In this document: positions 1 to 8,214 of the stretch, piece after piece | Layout of the letters: each line of letters starts with the position of its first letter | How positions within the stretch are numbered: the stretch's first letter is position 1 | NCBI RefSeq assembly: GCF_004136575.1 | Contig: NZ_NOIQ01000001.1 | Location: forward strand, 682,001-746,000 | Reading direction: 5' to 3' | Length of the DNA stretch: 64,000 nt | Origin: Rothia koreensis | Lineage (GTDB): Bacteria; Actinomycetota; Actinomycetes; Actinomycetales; Micrococcaceae | Notes under the pieces: model-generated | Database searches by the model: none | Seen by the model: only the letters and a program-made list of their open reading frames with translations | Told to the model about the DNA's origin: nothing | Program-made: the position numbers and the translations under genes

Positions 1-920
1 GCACGTCCCTCGCGTTGGGCCAAGGTCGAACCTCCCGGGAAGAGGTACGCCTCGGTGAAGGTCACCAGCCCCGGGTTCTCCATGGCACCCAGGTTGTATT
101 CGGGAACGAAGGCCTGGTCGTACTTTCCCCACGGATAGGGGTAGTCGAAGAGTTCCTGGAAGAAGTCGAGCCCCTTCGATACCAGGTCGAAGATCGCATC
201 GGATTCCATGTGAACGGCCATCGATGCGCGACAGTACAGGGACATCGTGGTCTGCTCAAAGCGATCGTTGTCGGGCCGGTGGAGCGCGCTGACCGTGTGG
301 TACTGGCCCGCGAGGAGCGTGGTGATGTAGGTCGACATGCGCAGGGTCGGAGCGAAGACTCGTTTGCTGACACCCGGTGTCGCCGGGTCCTCGTGGGTTG
401 AGACGATCTCGGTATTCGACGCGACCGTCCAGTCCTCGGGCGCCGTGATCGAAAAGCGGAACACCGCCTTGAGGTCCGGTTGCTCGAAGGCAGGAAACAC
501 CCGTCGACAGTCACTCGGCTCATACTGCGTGTACAGGTAGGTGCGCCCGTCCTCGGGATCGATGAATCGGTGCAGGCCTTCCCCGGATCGGGAATAGAGG
601 GAACGCCCACGAACGGTGAGGGTGTTCGTCGGGGCCAGCCCGGGGAGCCGGATCCTGCTGCCTTCCACGACGTCGGACACGCGCAGTCTGCGCCCGTTCA
701 GCTCAACGGAGTCGACGCTGTGATGGATGTACTCGATGAACGTTTCCGCTTCCGTCGTTTCTTCCGTGTCGGCACGGAAGGTGACGGTCGTCGAGGTAGG
801 AAAGGCCTGCATCGACGGGTCTGCGGCATGGGTGAGGTCGATGTCGACGTCGTACCTGTCGACCTCGAGGAGATCGGAACGGAAGCGGGCTTCTTCGGCA
901 GTCAGATTGTCGTTGCGCAC
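1..920 (-). CDS. pepN: Aminopeptidase N (M1 family), 5' part only
   Basis: Zinc metallo-aminopeptidase that removes N-terminal residues from peptides in the cytoplasm. The gene runs off the left edge, so only about the first 306 residues are present. The reverse strand reads the M1 exopeptidase signature GAMENPG near positions 75-95, preceded by an actinobacterial PepN N-terminal domain (YDVDIDLT, YTQYEPSDCRRVFPAFEQPD). The zinc-binding HExxH motif lies outside the window. I place the start at GTG 920: TATACT sits exactly six bases upstream (927-932), the leaderless arrangement seen elsewhere here, and the N-terminus then aligns with known PepN proteins. Alternative ATGs at 923 and 956 are in frame. 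Identity is secure; the start is inferred. Confidence 0.9.
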   Translation of the reverse strand, partial: MRNDNLTAEEARFRSDLLEVDRYDVDIDLTHAADPSMQAFPTSTTVTFRADTEETTEAETFIEYIHHSVDSVELNGRRLRVSDVVEGSRIRLPGLAPTNTLTVRGRSLYSRSGEGLHRFIDPEDGRTYLYTQYEPSDCRRVFPAFEQPDLKAVFRFSITAPEDWTVASNTEIVSTHEDPATPGVSKRVFAPTLRMSTYITTLLAGQYHTVSALHRPDNDRFEQTTMSLYCRASMAVHMESDAIFDLVSKGLDFFQELFDYPYPWGKYDQAFVPEYNLGAMENPGLVTFTEAYLFPGGSTLAQREGR

Positions 921-926
921 CATCAA

Positions 927-932
927 AGTATA
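927..932 (-). promoter_or_regulatory. -10 hexamer of a leaderless pepN promoter
   Basis: On the minus strand this reads TATACT and is followed by six bases and GTG. No Shine-Dalgarno sequence precedes any candidate start. A TGACCC-like -35 lies about 18 bases further upstream. The spacing predicts transcription starting at the start codon. Confidence 0.55.
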
Positions 933-980
933 GGTGGCAAAAGTGTTCTGGGTCATTCGGCCAGGGACGAGGGACACGAA

Positions 981-1010
981 AGCGGGCCGCCTGCGCAGAG
1001 ACGGCCCGCT
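981..1010 (-). terminator. Hairpin after the acyl-CoA dehydrogenase gene
   Basis: Perfect 9-base arms AGCGGGCCG and CGGCCCGCT enclose a 12-base loop, 23 bases past the stop of the minus-strand acyl-CoA dehydrogenase gene and before pepN. There is no clear T-run, so it may be a weak or factor-assisted terminator. Confidence 0.55.
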
Positions 1011-1032
1011 CCGTGGTGAGTCAGGGAATCCG

Positions 1033-3204
1033 TCAGCGCTTCTTCCGCGCCGAACCCTTGTTCGATTTTCCTCGGTTCATCTTCTTGAGCGTCTTCTCAT
1101 CGATCGGAGCATCCGAGGACGCCCTCAGCTTTCTGTAGTACTCTTCGGCATCGGCCTGGCGCACGGCCTCGATGCCGCTCGAGATCTCCGCACGCAGGTG
1201 GGCCTGCTTGTAACCGAAGGCTTCCACGAGTTGCAGCGAATACGGCTCGATCTTGTCCAACAACCTGTTGATGTACTCACCGAGAACACGGCCTCGTTGC
1301 GTCGAGACCAGGCCATAGGAGATGTACCAGCCGAGATTCTGCTCGATCAGGGTCAGGCCGAACAGGTCTCGCAGAGACGTCATGACCTCCGCGGTCTTGC
1401 CTTCCATCGTGCCGACCGCTTCGGTCATGGCTTCCCATTGCAACAGCTCGGCGTGCGAGCGCGCTGCGTCGATGAGTTTGACCTGCTGGGAGTTGAAGAG
1501 CTTGGTTGCGACCTCCGGACGCATCTTCCTCGCCGGGCGCAGGGCATCGGCTGCTTCGGAGATCAGGGTGTGCACCCGGTCGCCCAGGAGATCCCGCTGG
1601 ATCTTGGGATCCTTGAGAGCTTGCGCCGATTTCTTGCTTCCTCCGGTGTCCTGGATGATCTGTGCGGCCCGGCGGAGCCCGGTCCTGTTGACCGCCAGAT
1701 CTTCGGCCCGCGAGGACACGTACTTCGTGATCGTCCCGAAATCGAGGCCCGCGAACTCCTTGGAATAGTCTCCGAGCAGACGCTTGGCCACCAGCTGCAA
1801 GAGAATATGGTTGTCGCCCTCGAACGTCGCGTAGACATCGAGATCCTGGTACAGGGACGTGAACCGGTTCTTGGTCAGGTACCCCGATCCGCCGCACGCC
1901 TCGCGGCACACTTGGAGGGTCTCCAGAGCATTCCACGTGGACATGGGCTTGAGGGCGGCCGCCAGGGTCTCGAGCTCGGCCCGGTTCTCCGGGGTATCCT
2001 CCCGGCCGGAGAACACACCGTCGAAGGTTTCGAGCAGATCGTGGTGAGCGAAGGCTTGCGCGTACGTGCGAGCCAGCAACGGCAGGAGCCGGCGCCGATG
2101 GAGCTGGTAGCTCATCAGCGTGGCCTCGCTGTCTCCGCCCGAAGAGAACTGGCGCCGTTCATAGGCGTACCTGATGGCGATGCTCAGCCCGATCTTGGCG
2201 GCATTGACTGACGATCCGTCCAAGGAAACACGCCCCTGCACCAGGGTGCCGAGGGTCGTGAAGAACCGCCGGCCGGGGGAGTCGATGGGAGAGGTGTAGG
2301 TCCCGTCCTCGGAGACCTGTCCGTACCGGTTCAAGAGATTGAACCGCGGAATCCGGACGTGGTCGAAAGCCAGGCGTCCGTTGTCGATTCCGTTGAGGCC
2401 GCCCTTGCGGCCATCATCCTCGGAGCTGACCCCGGGGAGGTTGTATCCTTCTTCGTCACGAATCGGTACGTAGAAGGCGTGCACGCCGTGATTCACGCCG
2501 CGAGTGATGAGTTGCGCAAAGACGACCGCTGCCACGCCGTCCTGGGCCGCATTGCCCAGATAGTCCTTCCACGCCGCCTTGAATGGAGTATGGATCACGA
2601 ATTCGTCCGTGTCCGGGTCAAAGGTCGCGGTGGTCCCGACCGAGGCGACGTCGGAGCCGTGACCGATCTCCGTCATGGCAAAGGCTCCCGGCGTCTTCAA
2701 CGACATGATGTCGGGCAACCACGCCCGATGGTGCTCTTCGGATCCCAGCTGATGAACCGCGGCACCGAACAGGCCCCACTGCACTCCGGCCTTGATCTGC
2801 AGCGAGGGGTCCGCGGCCACGAGCTCTTCGAATCCGGCAATGTTTCCGCCGGGGTTCTCCTGGCCACCCACATACTCGGGGTAGGCGCGGTGCACTGCTC
2901 CCTGGTCGACCAGAATCTTGAGCTGCTCCAGGACGCGTTTCCTCTGGTCCTGGTACGACGCAGTCTCGTCCTTGTGCAGGGCAGGGTCCTCGATCATGTC
3001 CCGAGTCGTCTGGCGAATCTCCTGCCACTTGCCCATGAGCTCATCGTGGATTGCCTCAACGTCGATCCGTTCCGTGCCGTGGGGATCCTGAACCGGACTG
3101 ATCTCCTCGACCGGTCCTTGGGACGACGGCTCCGGGGAGCCCTTGTGCCGAGGCGCTGATTCGGTCTCCTGTGCCGTAGGCGCAACGTTGTCATTGAGCG
3201 GCAT
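1033..3204 (-). CDS. Acyl-CoA dehydrogenase / acyl-CoA oxidase-like flavoprotein
   Basis: FAD enzyme predicted to introduce the 2,3 double bond into acyl-CoA, the first step of beta-oxidation. At 723 residues it is longer than classical dehydrogenases (about 380-600) and resembles the acyl-CoA oxidase type. FAMTEIGHGSD (about residue 195) is the flavin/substrate motif; ACGGSGYL and TFEGDN (about 435-465) match the oxidase-type catalytic region, with the Glu of FEGDN the likely base. The C-terminus is Lys/Arg rich. AGGAGGA precedes the ATG and a TACACT -10 lies at 3231-3236. It sits 61 bases downstream of a TetR gene and near the thiolase-FabG-MaoC operon, so it supplies the first step of that pathway. 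Oxidase versus dehydrogenase cannot be decided from sequence. Confidence 0.85.
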   Translation of the reverse strand: MPLNDNVAPTAQETESAPRHKGSPEPSSQGPVEEISPVQDPHGTERIDVEAIHDELMGKWQEIRQTTRDMIEDPALHKDETASYQDQRKRVLEQLKILVDQGAVHRAYPEYVGGQENPGGNIAGFEELVAADPSLQIKAGVQWGLFGAAVHQLGSEEHHRAWLPDIMSLKTPGAFAMTEIGHGSDVASVGTTATFDPDTDEFVIHTPFKAAWKDYLGNAAQDGVAAVVFAQLITRGVNHGVHAFYVPIRDEEGYNLPGVSSEDDGRKGGLNGIDNGRLAFDHVRIPRFNLLNRYGQVSEDGTYTSPIDSPGRRFFTTLGTLVQGRVSLDGSSVNAAKIGLSIAIRYAYERRQFSSGGDSEATLMSYQLHRRRLLPLLARTYAQAFAHHDLLETFDGVFSGREDTPENRAELETLAAALKPMSTWNALETLQVCREACGGSGYLTKNRFTSLYQDLDVYATFEGDNHILLQLVAKRLLGDYSKEFAGLDFGTITKYVSSRAEDLAVNRTGLRRAAQIIQDTGGSKKSAQALKDPKIQRDLLGDRVHTLISEAADALRPARKMRPEVATKLFNSQQVKLIDAARSHAELLQWEAMTEAVGTMEGKTAEVMTSLRDLFGLTLIEQNLGWYISYGLVSTQRGRVLGEYINRLLDKIEPYSLQLVEAFGYKQAHLRAEISSGIEAVRQADAEEYYRKLRASSDAPIDEKTLKKMNRGKSNKGSARKKR

Positions 3205-3230
3205 GGTTCCTCCTGTGGTCGAAATTCTGA

Positions 3231-3254
3231 AGTGTATTGGTTCGTGTTGGTTCG
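3231..3254 (-). promoter_or_regulatory. Promoter region of the acyl-CoA dehydrogenase gene with an 8-bp direct repeat
   Basis: On the minus strand a TACACT -10 (3236-3231) abuts two copies of CGAACCAA (plus-strand TTGGTTCG at 3237-3244 and 3247-3254). The copies are 10 bases apart, one helical turn, a spacing typical of protein-binding sites. What binds is unknown. Confidence 0.4.
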
Positions 3255-3265
3255 ATGGCCACGGC

Positions 3266-3967
3266 TCACGGCCCGTACTGGAGCGGCATGAGTATCCACT
3301 GGGTCAGCCGGGACACCACGACTTCCCGCGAGGGACCGTCTCCCTGTGCATTCGCGCGGCTCCACTTCTCCGTCACGGAGTTGACCATCCCGACGACGGC
3401 CCTGGCCCAGTAGTCCAGCATGAGCTCGTCGTCCATCGACGTCGCCTCAAAACTGTGGGGGACCGATCGCAGAGACGAGATGAGGAGCGCGGCAATGTGG
3501 TCGGCGAAGTGCCCCAACGACGCCGTCGGAGCGTCGTCGTTCGTGGTCCTCGACCATCCGAGTCCTGCTTGAGTGGTCACGAATTCGTGGATCGCCGGCG
3601 AGCGCTGGACCATCGTCAGATACACATCGATCATTCGTTCGACGACGTCCTGCGGCGTCGAACCGCTCTTGGCCGCCTGAGCGATCTTCGGTTCGATGCC
3701 GGCCAGCAGAAACTCTCCCAGAGCCTGGCTCAGGCCGGCCTTGTCGGTGAAGTACCTGTAGAAGACGGATTTTGAGGTTCCGGAATGCTGTGCGATCTCT
3801 TCCATCGAAGCTTGCGGTCCGAGCTTGTGGATGGCCTTCCGAGCCTCGCGCAGGAGTTGACGGCGACGTACTCGGCGGTGCGAGTCCCATCGCGCAACTC
3901 GTCCGTCCCGGTTGCTTGCCGGAGACGGCGACCTTTCGCGGTCATCGATGTCCTGTTCGGTGTTCAC
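3266..3967 (-). CDS. TetR-family transcriptional regulator
   Basis: Probable local repressor of the flanking fatty-acid genes. An N-terminal helix-turn-helix is clear (ASMEEIAQHSGTSKSVFYRYF, about residues 45-65, with KAGL just after), followed by a helical ligand-binding domain. Start chosen at GTG 3967: extending to the in-frame TTG at 4009 would put the palindromic operator inside the gene, and neither start has a good Shine-Dalgarno. TACTCT seven bases before the GTG suggests a leaderless transcript. It is divergent from the thiolase operon and precedes the acyl-CoA dehydrogenase on the same strand. Ligand is inferred to be an acyl-CoA from context only. Confidence 0.85.
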   Translation of the reverse strand: MNTEQDIDDRERSPSPASNRDGRVARWDSHRRVRRRQLLREARKAIHKLGPQASMEEIAQHSGTSKSVFYRYFTDKAGLSQALGEFLLAGIEPKIAQAAKSGSTPQDVVERMIDVYLTMVQRSPAIHEFVTTQAGLGWSRTTNDDAPTASLGHFADHIAALLISSLRSVPHSFEATSMDDELMLDYWARAVVGMVNSVTEKWSRANAQGDGPSREVVVSRLTQWILMPLQYGP

Positions 3968-3990
3968 GATACGCAGAGTATCAGGTACTC
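3968..3990. promoter_or_regulatory. Tandem overlapping palindromes, probable TetR operator
   Basis: Two 5-5-5 palindromes overlap: GATAC-5-GTATC at 3968-3982 and GAGTA-5-TACTC at 3976-3990. They lie directly upstream of the tetR start and cover its putative -10, in the divergent gap before the thiolase gene. This is the usual place for an autoregulatory operator; the regulator assignment is inferred. Confidence 0.6.
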
Positions 3991-4102
3991 TTGTCTTTTG
4001 TAACCCCAATCACAAGGGCTGCACGTGTTCGGTCATGACCTGCGGTAAACAAGGGCAGGGGCCTCGAACGGCGGCACGCCCCAACAAAGATCCGGAGGAT
4101 CC

Positions 4103-5407
4103 ATGTCCCAGGCCTACGTACTCGGCGGCAACCGAATTCCATTCGCACGCTCCAATGGGGCCTATGCGTCCTCGAGCAATCTCGAGATGCTGACCACCGC
4201 CTTCGACGGACTGGCTGCCCGTTATGGGCTCGCCGGTCAGCCGTTGGGCGAAGTGGCCGCCGGGGCCGTGCTCAAGCACTCGAAGGATTTCAACCTGACA
4301 CGTGAGGCGGTGCTGGGCTCGGCCTTCGAGTCCTCGACACCCGCATACGACGTCCAGCAGGCCTGTGCGACCGGGCTCGAAACCGTCTGGGGGCTGAGCA
4401 ACAAGATCAGACTCGGCCAGATGGACTCGGCCGTTGCCGGCGGCGTCGACTCCGCATCGGACGCACCGATCGTGGTCTCCGAGGGCCTTCGTCGCAGCCT
4501 TCTCGAGCTGGCCCGGGCCAAAACGCTCAAGCAGCGCCTGGCCGCGGTCTCGAAGCTGCGCCCCGCGGACATCAAGCCAGCTGCTCCGACCACAGGCGAA
4601 CCCCGCACCGGGTTGTCGATGGGGGAGCACCAGGCCATCACCACAGCGGCCTGGGAAATCTCGCGGGAGGATCAGGACGAGTTGGCTTTGGCCAGCCACA
4701 AGAACCTCGCGGCGGCCTACGAGCGCGGATTCTTCGACGACCTGTTGACGGGATTCCGGGGACTGGGCAAGGACAACAACCTGCGCGCCGACTCGACACT
4801 CGAAAAACTGGGCGGGCTGAACCCTGTCTTCGGTCGGAACCTCCCCGAAGAAGCGACGATGACGGCTGGCAACTCGACGCCGCTGACCGACGGCGCATCT
4901 GCCGTCCTCCTGGGCAACCGAGAGTGGGCGGACGACCACCAGCTCACTCCGCTCGCCCGCGTGGTCGATGCGCAGACCGCCGCGGTCGACTTCGTCCAGG
5001 GTGAAGAAGGTCTGTTGATGGCTCCGGCCTACGCCGTCCCCCGTTTGCTCGAGCGAAACAACCTCGAGTTGAAGGACTTCGACTACTACGAAATCCATGA
5101 GGCATTCGCATCGACGGTCCTCTGCCACCTCAAGGCCTGGGAGTCGGAAGAATTCGCTCGCGAGAAGCTGGGCCGACAGACCGCGGTCGGAAGCATCGAT
5201 CGGAGCAAACTCAACGTCAACGGCTCCTCTCTGGCGGCCGGACACCCCTTCGCCGCCACGGGCGGACGGATTGTGGCCACGCTCGCCAAGCAATTGCACG
5301 AATCGGCTCAGGAAACGGGCAAGGCCCAGCGCGGTCTGATCTCCGTCTGTGCCGCGGGCGGACTCGGAGTGACGATGATTCTCGAAGCGGATCAGCCCAC
5401 CCGGTAG
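4103..5407 (+). CDS. fadA: Acetyl-CoA acyltransferase (thiolase)
   Basis: Thiolase cleaving 3-ketoacyl-CoA with CoA, the last step of beta-oxidation, or running the reverse condensation. It has 434 residues, normal for the family. The nucleophilic Cys is in QQACATGLE (about residue 94), the GHP histidine in LAAGHPFAATGGR (about 380), and the second catalytic Cys in CAAGGLG near the end. A GGAGGAT ribosome site lies just before ATG 4103. It is first in a three-gene operon with fabG and maoC. In Mycobacterium tuberculosis a related set is fadA2-fabG4-htdX next to fadE5 (recalled synteny, not searched). Confidence 0.92.
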   Translation: MSQAYVLGGNRIPFARSNGAYASSSNLEMLTTAFDGLAARYGLAGQPLGEVAAGAVLKHSKDFNLTREAVLGSAFESSTPAYDVQQACATGLETVWGLSNKIRLGQMDSAVAGGVDSASDAPIVVSEGLRRSLLELARAKTLKQRLAAVSKLRPADIKPAAPTTGEPRTGLSMGEHQAITTAAWEISREDQDELALASHKNLAAAYERGFFDDLLTGFRGLGKDNNLRADSTLEKLGGLNPVFGRNLPEEATMTAGNSTPLTDGASAVLLGNREWADDHQLTPLARVVDAQTAAVDFVQGEEGLLMAPAYAVPRLLERNNLELKDFDYYEIHEAFASTVLCHLKAWESEEFAREKLGRQTAVGSIDRSKLNVNGSSLAAGHPFAATGGRIVATLAKQLHESAQETGKAQRGLISVCAAGGLGVTMILEADQPTR

Positions 5408-5441
5408 AAGAGCGACCCGAACAGGGAGGATATTGCGACAA

Positions 5442-6788
5442 ATGAAGGACTCATACGCACAGATCGTGAACTCGTCCGTCGGCAAGAAAGTCGCGGGGGC
5501 CCTCGGCCTTCCGCAGCCGGTTGAGCTCCGGCGCTATGCACCGGGCCAGGACCTGCTGAACGACCGGAAGGTCCTCGTGGTCGGCGGGCAGAGCGCCGAC
5601 GGACTCGCCGAAACGCTGCTCGATTGGAACCTCGAGGTCCGGAGACATCCCGAGAGCCGGACACGCTACGGGGCGATCATCGCCGACTTCACCGATGCGG
5701 CGACGCCGGCCGATCTCCAGAACGGAGCGTTGGCTGTCGGGGCCGCGCTGAGGAGCTTGGGGACATGCGGGCGAGTGATCGTGCTCGGCCGATCCACGGA
5801 CCATGAGGACGACGAGTCGTCACCCGAGCTGGTGGCGACCCAGAAAGCGGTCGAGGGGTTCATGAGGTCCCTCGCCCACGAGATGCGCAAGGGATCGACG
5901 TGCAACCTGCTGAAGCTCGCCCCCGAGCTCGGCCCGGAGCACGAGAGCGTCCAGGGGCCCTTGAAGTTCCTGCTGTCCGCTCGCTCGGCCTACATCAGCG
6001 GCCAACCCTTGTCGGTCGACCCTGCCAAACCGCACACGGTGGAAGCCGACGCGCCGGTGGACGGCAAGGTGGCCGTGGTGACGGGCGCCGCCCGCGGAAT
6101 TGGTGAAGCCATCGTTCGGCGCCTCCACGACGACGGTGCGGAGCTGATTCTGGTTGATGTCCCGGCGGCGGGCGAGGCGCTCTCGAAGGTTGCCAACAGC
6201 GTCAACGGCGTTGCCCTCCAGCTGGACATCACCCAGAAGGACGCAGGATCGAAGATCGCCGAGACGGCCCGCAAGCACTTCGGGCACCTCGACATCGTGA
6301 TCCACAATGCGGGCATCACCCGGGACAAGATGCTTGCAAATATGGACGAGAACAAGTGGGGGTCGGTCCTCGCGGTCAACCTGGCCTCGCAATTGGCGAT
6401 GAACCGCCAGCTCTTGGACTCCGGAGCGCTCGGCCCGAATCCCAGGGTCGTCTCCTTGGCGTCGACGAGCGGTATCGCCGGCAACCGCGGACAGACCAAT
6501 TATGGTGCGTCCAAGGCAGGAATCATCGGAATGGTCTCGGCCATGGCCGTCGACTTCGCGCAAGCGGGAGGAACGGTCAATGCGGTGGCCCCAGGTTTCA
6601 TCGAGACCGAAATGACCAAGGCCATGCCGACCGTGACCAGAGAGGTCGCTCGGAGGCTCAATTCGCTGCAGCAAGGCGGCAAGCCGGAGGACGTCGCCCA
6701 GGCCGTGGGTTTCCTGGCCTCGAACGCCGCGGCGGGAATCAACGGTCAGACCTTGCGTGTCTGCGGTCAATCCATGGTGGGAGCGTAA
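5442..6788 (+). CDS. fabG: High-molecular-weight 3-oxoacyl-ACP/CoA reductase (FabG4-like SDR)
   Basis: NAD(P)-dependent short-chain dehydrogenase interconverting 3-ketoacyl and 3-hydroxyacyl thioesters. At 448 residues it is about 200 longer than normal FabG: the first ~200 residues form a degenerate flavodoxin-like domain, and the catalytic SDR domain follows, with cofactor loop TGAARGIG (about residue 213), NAG, catalytic Ser in LASTSG and YGASK. This layout is the HMW FabG class. ATG 5442 is preferred over TTG 5433 because GGGAGGA lies 11 bases before the ATG but only two before the TTG. It sits between the thiolase and MaoC genes, so it probably serves the 3-hydroxyacyl-CoA dehydrogenase step of beta-oxidation. 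Confidence 0.88.
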   Translation: MKDSYAQIVNSSVGKKVAGALGLPQPVELRRYAPGQDLLNDRKVLVVGGQSADGLAETLLDWNLEVRRHPESRTRYGAIIADFTDAATPADLQNGALAVGAALRSLGTCGRVIVLGRSTDHEDDESSPELVATQKAVEGFMRSLAHEMRKGSTCNLLKLAPELGPEHESVQGPLKFLLSARSAYISGQPLSVDPAKPHTVEADAPVDGKVAVVTGAARGIGEAIVRRLHDDGAELILVDVPAAGEALSKVANSVNGVALQLDITQKDAGSKIAETARKHFGHLDIVIHNAGITRDKMLANMDENKWGSVLAVNLASQLAMNRQLLDSGALGPNPRVVSLASTSGIAGNRGQTNYGASKAGIIGMVSAMAVDFAQAGGTVNAVAPGFIETEMTKAMPTVTREVARRLNSLQQGGKPEDVAQAVGFLASNAAAGINGQTLRVCGQSMVGA

Positions 6789-7795
6789 TGAAGATTCCTC
6801 GCATACCGATCAAGGGCAGCAGGGGACGCGGCGCCAAGGGCGGATTCGCCGATGCCGTTCGGGACAAGGCCGGACCTGCGGGCATGTACGTGAACATTCT
6901 GGGCAAGGAAGCGACCTCCCTCGTCGGCAGGCGCCGAACGGACCGCAAGGGCCCGAGCGACGCCGCCATTCCGAGCCCCGCCTCGTTGCCTCCTGTCGAG
7001 CGCCGCATTCGCATTGCCGCGACCGACGACGCCGCATTTCGGAGTGTCGTCGCAGCCAGGGAGGGGGAGTACGCCCACGGTGGGTATCTGCACGCCGTGA
7101 CGTTCCCGATTGCGATGGAACTGATGTCCAAGAAATCATTCCCGCTCCGTCTTCTGGGCCTGATTCATCTCGAGAACTCGGTGACCCAGCATCGGCCGGT
7201 CACGTTGGACACCACGGTCAAGGTCAGGGTCCGAGTCAAGGAATTCGGGAGTCACCGTCGGGGGACCACCGTGCGAATCCTGGCCGAGATCTGGGACAGC
7301 AGCGGCGAGCTCGCCTACACGGACGAGTCCCTCTATTTGTCCAAGCAGGCGTCTGGAGGAGCGGAGAAGTCGGATCGCGCGACAGCATCCGGAAATTCTG
7401 CTCGAGATCACAGGCCGGATCCCAGAGTCGGACTGACTCTGATCGGCCAGTGGCGGTTGCCCTCGACCACGGGTCGCGCCTATGCCAAGGTTTCGGGTGA
7501 TGCGAACCCGATTCATCTGAGCAATGCCTCGGCGAAGCTGTTCGGCATGAAGGGCGCCATCGCACACGGTATGTATTGCGCGTCGCGGGCTCTGAGCCAG
7601 GTGACGTCCGATCCCTCGGCCCCCTGCGAGTGGACCGTGGAATTCGGCGCGCCCGTGCAGTTGCCCTCGACCGTCAGCATCTGGCGTGATCTGTCCTCCG
7701 AATCGTCCGGCACGCGCACGCTATTGCGCGGCGTCGGCCCCAAGAAGAGGAAGAATTTCGAGTTCTCGTGGCAGAGCGCAGGCACCTCCGGCTGA
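6788..7795 (+). CDS. MaoC-type hot-dog enoyl-CoA hydratase
   Basis: Predicted (R)-specific hydratase/dehydratase acting on enoyl- or 3-hydroxyacyl thioesters, completing the beta-oxidation set with the adjacent thiolase and FabG. It has 335 residues; the C-terminal half carries the MaoC hydratase-2 signature YAKVSGDANPIHL with Asp and His catalytic residues and then GAIAHGMY. The N-terminal half looks like a second, degenerate hot-dog unit. The start ATG overlaps the fabG stop by one base (TAATG), indicating translational coupling. Confidence 0.88.
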   Translation: MKIPRIPIKGSRGRGAKGGFADAVRDKAGPAGMYVNILGKEATSLVGRRRTDRKGPSDAAIPSPASLPPVERRIRIAATDDAAFRSVVAAREGEYAHGGYLHAVTFPIAMELMSKKSFPLRLLGLIHLENSVTQHRPVTLDTTVKVRVRVKEFGSHRRGTTVRILAEIWDSSGELAYTDESLYLSKQASGGAEKSDRATASGNSARDHRPDPRVGLTLIGQWRLPSTTGRAYAKVSGDANPIHLSNASAKLFGMKGAIAHGMYCASRALSQVTSDPSAPCEWTVEFGAPVQLPSTVSIWRDLSSESSGTRTLLRGVGPKKRKNFEFSWQSAGTSG

Positions 7796-7913
7796 CCGGA
7801 GGAAACAGGGTGTGACAACTGTCACCTGGCGTGGGCTATTCAGGATTTGCGCAGGCCTGAGGCATCAAGTAAGTTATTACTCGTTGCCCGGAAGCAAGCT
7901 TCCGAGATCACCT

Positions 7914-8002
7914 GCGCGGGTGGCGGAATAGGCAGACGCGCTAGCTTGAGGTGCTAGTCCTCGTATTAGAGGGTGGGGGTTCAAGTCCCCCCTCGCGCAC
8001 CA
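7914..8002 (+). tRNA. tRNA-Leu (GAG anticodon)
   Basis: A complete 89-base class II tRNA with the long variable arm of tRNA-Leu. The acceptor arms GCGCGGG and CTCGCGC pair with one G-U. The anticodon stem CTAGC/GCTAG encloses the loop TTGAGGT, giving anticodon GAG (reads CUC/CUU). The T-loop GGTTCAAGTCC is normal, and CCA is encoded at 8000-8002. Confidence 0.95.
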
Positions 8003-8005
8003 CGG

Positions 8006-8054
8006 AACCGGTTCGTCGTTCAACTCTCATGGTTGAACGGCGAACCGGTTTTTT
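8006..8054 (+). terminator. Intrinsic terminator of tRNA-Leu
   Basis: Eighteen-base arms (8006-8023 and 8033-8050), complementary except for one G-U, enclose a nine-base loop and are followed by a run of T to 8054. It starts four bases after the tRNA CCA. Confidence 0.92.
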
Positions 8055-8202
8055 CGTTGTTCGAGCGTGTTCCGACGTCGCATGCTCCATCGACAGGCTC
8101 CCTCGTGCTGGCAGTGGGACCGGTGGCCGAGCTCGTGACCGGGTGCGATGTGACCAATCCACGCCCTTCCAAGGCGGTGTTTCCCCGAGGGGGAAAGTCG
8201 GA

Positions 8203-8208
8203 TAGTTT
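8203..8208 (+). promoter_or_regulatory. -10 hexamer (TAGTTT) of a leaderless promoter
   Basis: TAGTTT lies six bases before ATG 8215. The AGAGG between them is too close to the ATG to serve as a normal ribosome binding site. The stretch 8055-8202 holds no gene. Confidence 0.5.
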
Positions 8209-8214
8209 AGAGGC

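Noticed and set aside
3968-4009. TTG 4009 as tetR start
   Set aside because: Would place the palindromic operator inside the gene and adds residues not typical of TetR N-termini.
4010-5485. 491-codon open frame opposite the thiolase gene
   Set aside because: Mirror of the thiolase on the other strand, no family resemblance, no ribosome site; a product of high GC codon bias.
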